NCBI GenBank assembly: GCA_964016885.1
Contig: OZ024742.1
Location: forward strand, 1,730,810-1,794,809
Source of the DNA: Eledone cirrhosa
Taxonomy: Eukaryota > Mollusca > Cephalopoda > Octopoda > Eledonidae
Length of the DNA: 64,000 nucleotides
Reading direction: 5' to 3'
In this document: in pieces, positions 62,797-64,000 of the stretch
Numbering within the stretch: position 1 is the stretch's first letter
Layout: the number at the start of each line of letters is the position of its first letter
Program-made: the position numbers and the translations under genes
The notes under the pieces: model-generated
Database searches by the model: none
What the model saw: the letters and a program-made list of their open reading frames with translations, nothing else
What the model was told of the DNA's origin: nothing

Positions 62797-64000
62797 ATGA
62801 GTGAGGTCTGCGTGAGCTTAAGAAAGAGCAAGGCTCAGACCCGAAGAACAATCTATGACTGGGGAGCTTTCAAGGAAGATGATAAGCTACAGGAGAGGTT
62901 CACAGTGGAAGTGAGAAACAGGTTTAGTGCTCTGTGTGGAGAGTCAGAGGAGAGAGAGATTGGATGGACTGAGGAGAGTGTGACGAGGAGGTACGGGCAC
63001 TTCACCAATGCAGTGGCGAAAGCAAGTGAAACGCTGGTGCCGAGGAAAAAGAACAAAGGGAAGCACGTCAGCTCTGCAAACCCAAAAGTGTGTGCAGCCA
63101 GAGAACACTTGAAAGCTGCCAGGGACCAATTCTATGCTGATCCTACGGAGGAGAGGATGGAGACTGTGGAGGTGATGAGGGAAGAGCTCTGTACCGCTTA
63201 CACTGAGGTCAGAGAGGAGGCACTGATAGAGCAGATCAGAAGTGTGGAGAGAGCGGTTGACAGATCTGGATGTAAGGAGAGCTGGATGATCATCAACGAG
63301 ATCACAGGGAGAAAGAAAAGGTGTTCGAGTCAGATCCAGGGAACGGGGCCCGAGGATAGGAAGAGGAAATGGCTAGACCATTTTAGGACCCTACTAGGAG
63401 AGCCACCCTCCACAGCCCAGAGCACTGGGGAGATCAGGCGGCTGTTTGAGGAACTGGATGTTGAGACAGAGCCCTTCACCAGAGAGGAGCTTCAGAGAGC
63501 CAAGAAGAAGATCAAGGAGGGCAAGGCTCATGGAGAAGATGGAGTGGCATCAGAGATGATGAAGAGGTGTGATTTTGATGATATCATCCTGGGGTTCTGT
63601 AATGGGGCACTGGAGAAAGGAGTTGCCCCGAATCGGTGGAGGATCAGTAACATCGTCCCAGTGCCAAAGAAGGGAGATCTCTCTAACACCAACAACTACC
63701 GGGGGATCTCACTGACGTCACTTGTGGCAAAGACCCTCAACAGGATGATTCTTAACAGGATCCAGCCTGAGATGGAGAAGAAGCTCAGGGACAACCAGAA
63801 CGGCTTCAGAGAGGGTAGATCAACCACCAGTCACATCCTGATGCTGAGGAGGATATTAGAGGGAGCTAGAGCAAAGTGCCTTCCTGCGGTCATGGTTTTC
63901 ATTGACTTTAGGAAGGCCTTTGATTCTGTGGACCGTTACTGCCTGATGAAGATCTTACAGGCTTATAGAATCCCCAAGAGGATAGTGGACCTGATATCAC
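62797..64000 (+). CDS. LINE linker and reverse transcriptase N-half, cut by window end
   Basis: The frame is open for over 400 codons to the last base. It has a charged linker (RKSKAQTRRTIYDWGAFKED, TGRKKRCSSQI), then RT motifs GKAHGEDGVASEMMKR, VPVPKKGDLSNTNNYRGI, NGFREGRSTTSHIL and FIDFRKAFDSVDR. It matches the copy at 53 kb where both are present. The ATG at 62797 is incidental, because the real protein begins in the endonuclease and this copy is frameshifted there. Confidence 0.85.
   Translation, partial: MSEVCVSLRKSKAQTRRTIYDWGAFKEDDKLQERFTVEVRNRFSALCGESEEREIGWTEESVTRRYGHFTNAVAKASETLVPRKKNKGKHVSSANPKVCAAREHLKAARDQFYADPTEERMETVEVMREELCTAYTEVREEALIEQIRSVERAVDRSGCKESWMIINEITGRKKRCSSQIQGTGPEDRKRKWLDHFRTLLGEPPSTAQSTGEIRRLFEELDVETEPFTREELQRAKKKIKEGKAHGEDGVASEMMKRCDFDDIILGFCNGALEKGVAPNRWRISNIVPVPKKGDLSNTNNYRGISLTSLVAKTLNRMILNRIQPEMEKKLRDNQNGFREGRSTTSHILMLRRILEGARAKCLPAVMVFIDFRKAFDSVDRYCLMKILQAYRIPKRIVDLIS

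Larger units (their letters stand above)
61810..64000. mobile_element. Second LINE family with internal 5' inversion
   Basis: The minus-strand part at 61810-62610 carries the RT end, C-terminus and (TAGA)n tail. The plus-strand part from about 62611 to the window end carries the endonuclease end and the first half of the RT of the same family. The two halves face away from each other at about 62610. This is the structure left by twin priming of a LINE. Confidence 0.82.

Overview
This window looks like nuclear DNA from a coleoid cephalopod, most likely an octopus. It is intron-rich, very rich in simple repeats and minisatellites, and packed with tRNA-derived SINEs, RTE-type LINEs, Penelope-like pieces and a mariner remnant. 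The only confident host gene has the domain order of animal unconventional myosin IX. The species assignment is inference from repeat style and was not tested by a search.

Layout. Positions 1-29983 are intergenic or far-upstream intron. They hold a hammerhead-bearing repeat cut by the window edge, SINE copies, a 280-bp perfect palindrome with a tRNA-like sequence, and a 2.9-kb inverted-repeat element with a GIY-YIG endonuclease fragment and hammerhead-like motifs (Penelope-like). A 48-bp satellite, five RTE-type LINE copies or fragments and long minisatellites of 37, 45, 36 and 38 bp follow. One weak minus-strand exon candidate lies near 3.1 kb.

Positions 29984-50395 carry 13 plus-strand exons of a MYO9-type gene. 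All have consistent AG/GT splice sites and phases, giving 1926 coding nt. In order they encode the tail before C1, a C1 zinc finger split over two exons, the RhoGAP domain over five exons with catalytic residues present, and an acidic C-terminal region. Both ends of the gene lie outside the window. Its introns contain minisatellites of 52 and 32 bp, a (GTT)n array reaching almost to a splice acceptor, SINEs including an inverted pair, two LINE copies and a deleted mariner.

Positions 50396-64000 hold no recognised host exon. They contain minisatellites, a foldback built on a SINE end, a second LINE family (one copy with a probable 10-bp target duplication, one with a twin-priming-like 5' inversion), an inverted repeat with two near-ideal hammerhead ribozymes, and a nearly complete RTE-type LINE.

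How the parts relate. The SINE-A 3' end matches the 3' end of the RTE-type LINEs, as expected if the LINE machinery mobilises the SINE. Several minisatellites are amplified internal segments of SINEs. The most interesting material is the set of hammerhead-type motifs in inverted repeats, one flanking a GIY-YIG fragment, and the PHD-like finger inside the RTE polyprotein. All transposon ORFs seen are truncated or broken, apart from one 5'-truncated but open copy at 14.8-16.5 kb and the open reading frame running off the window end.
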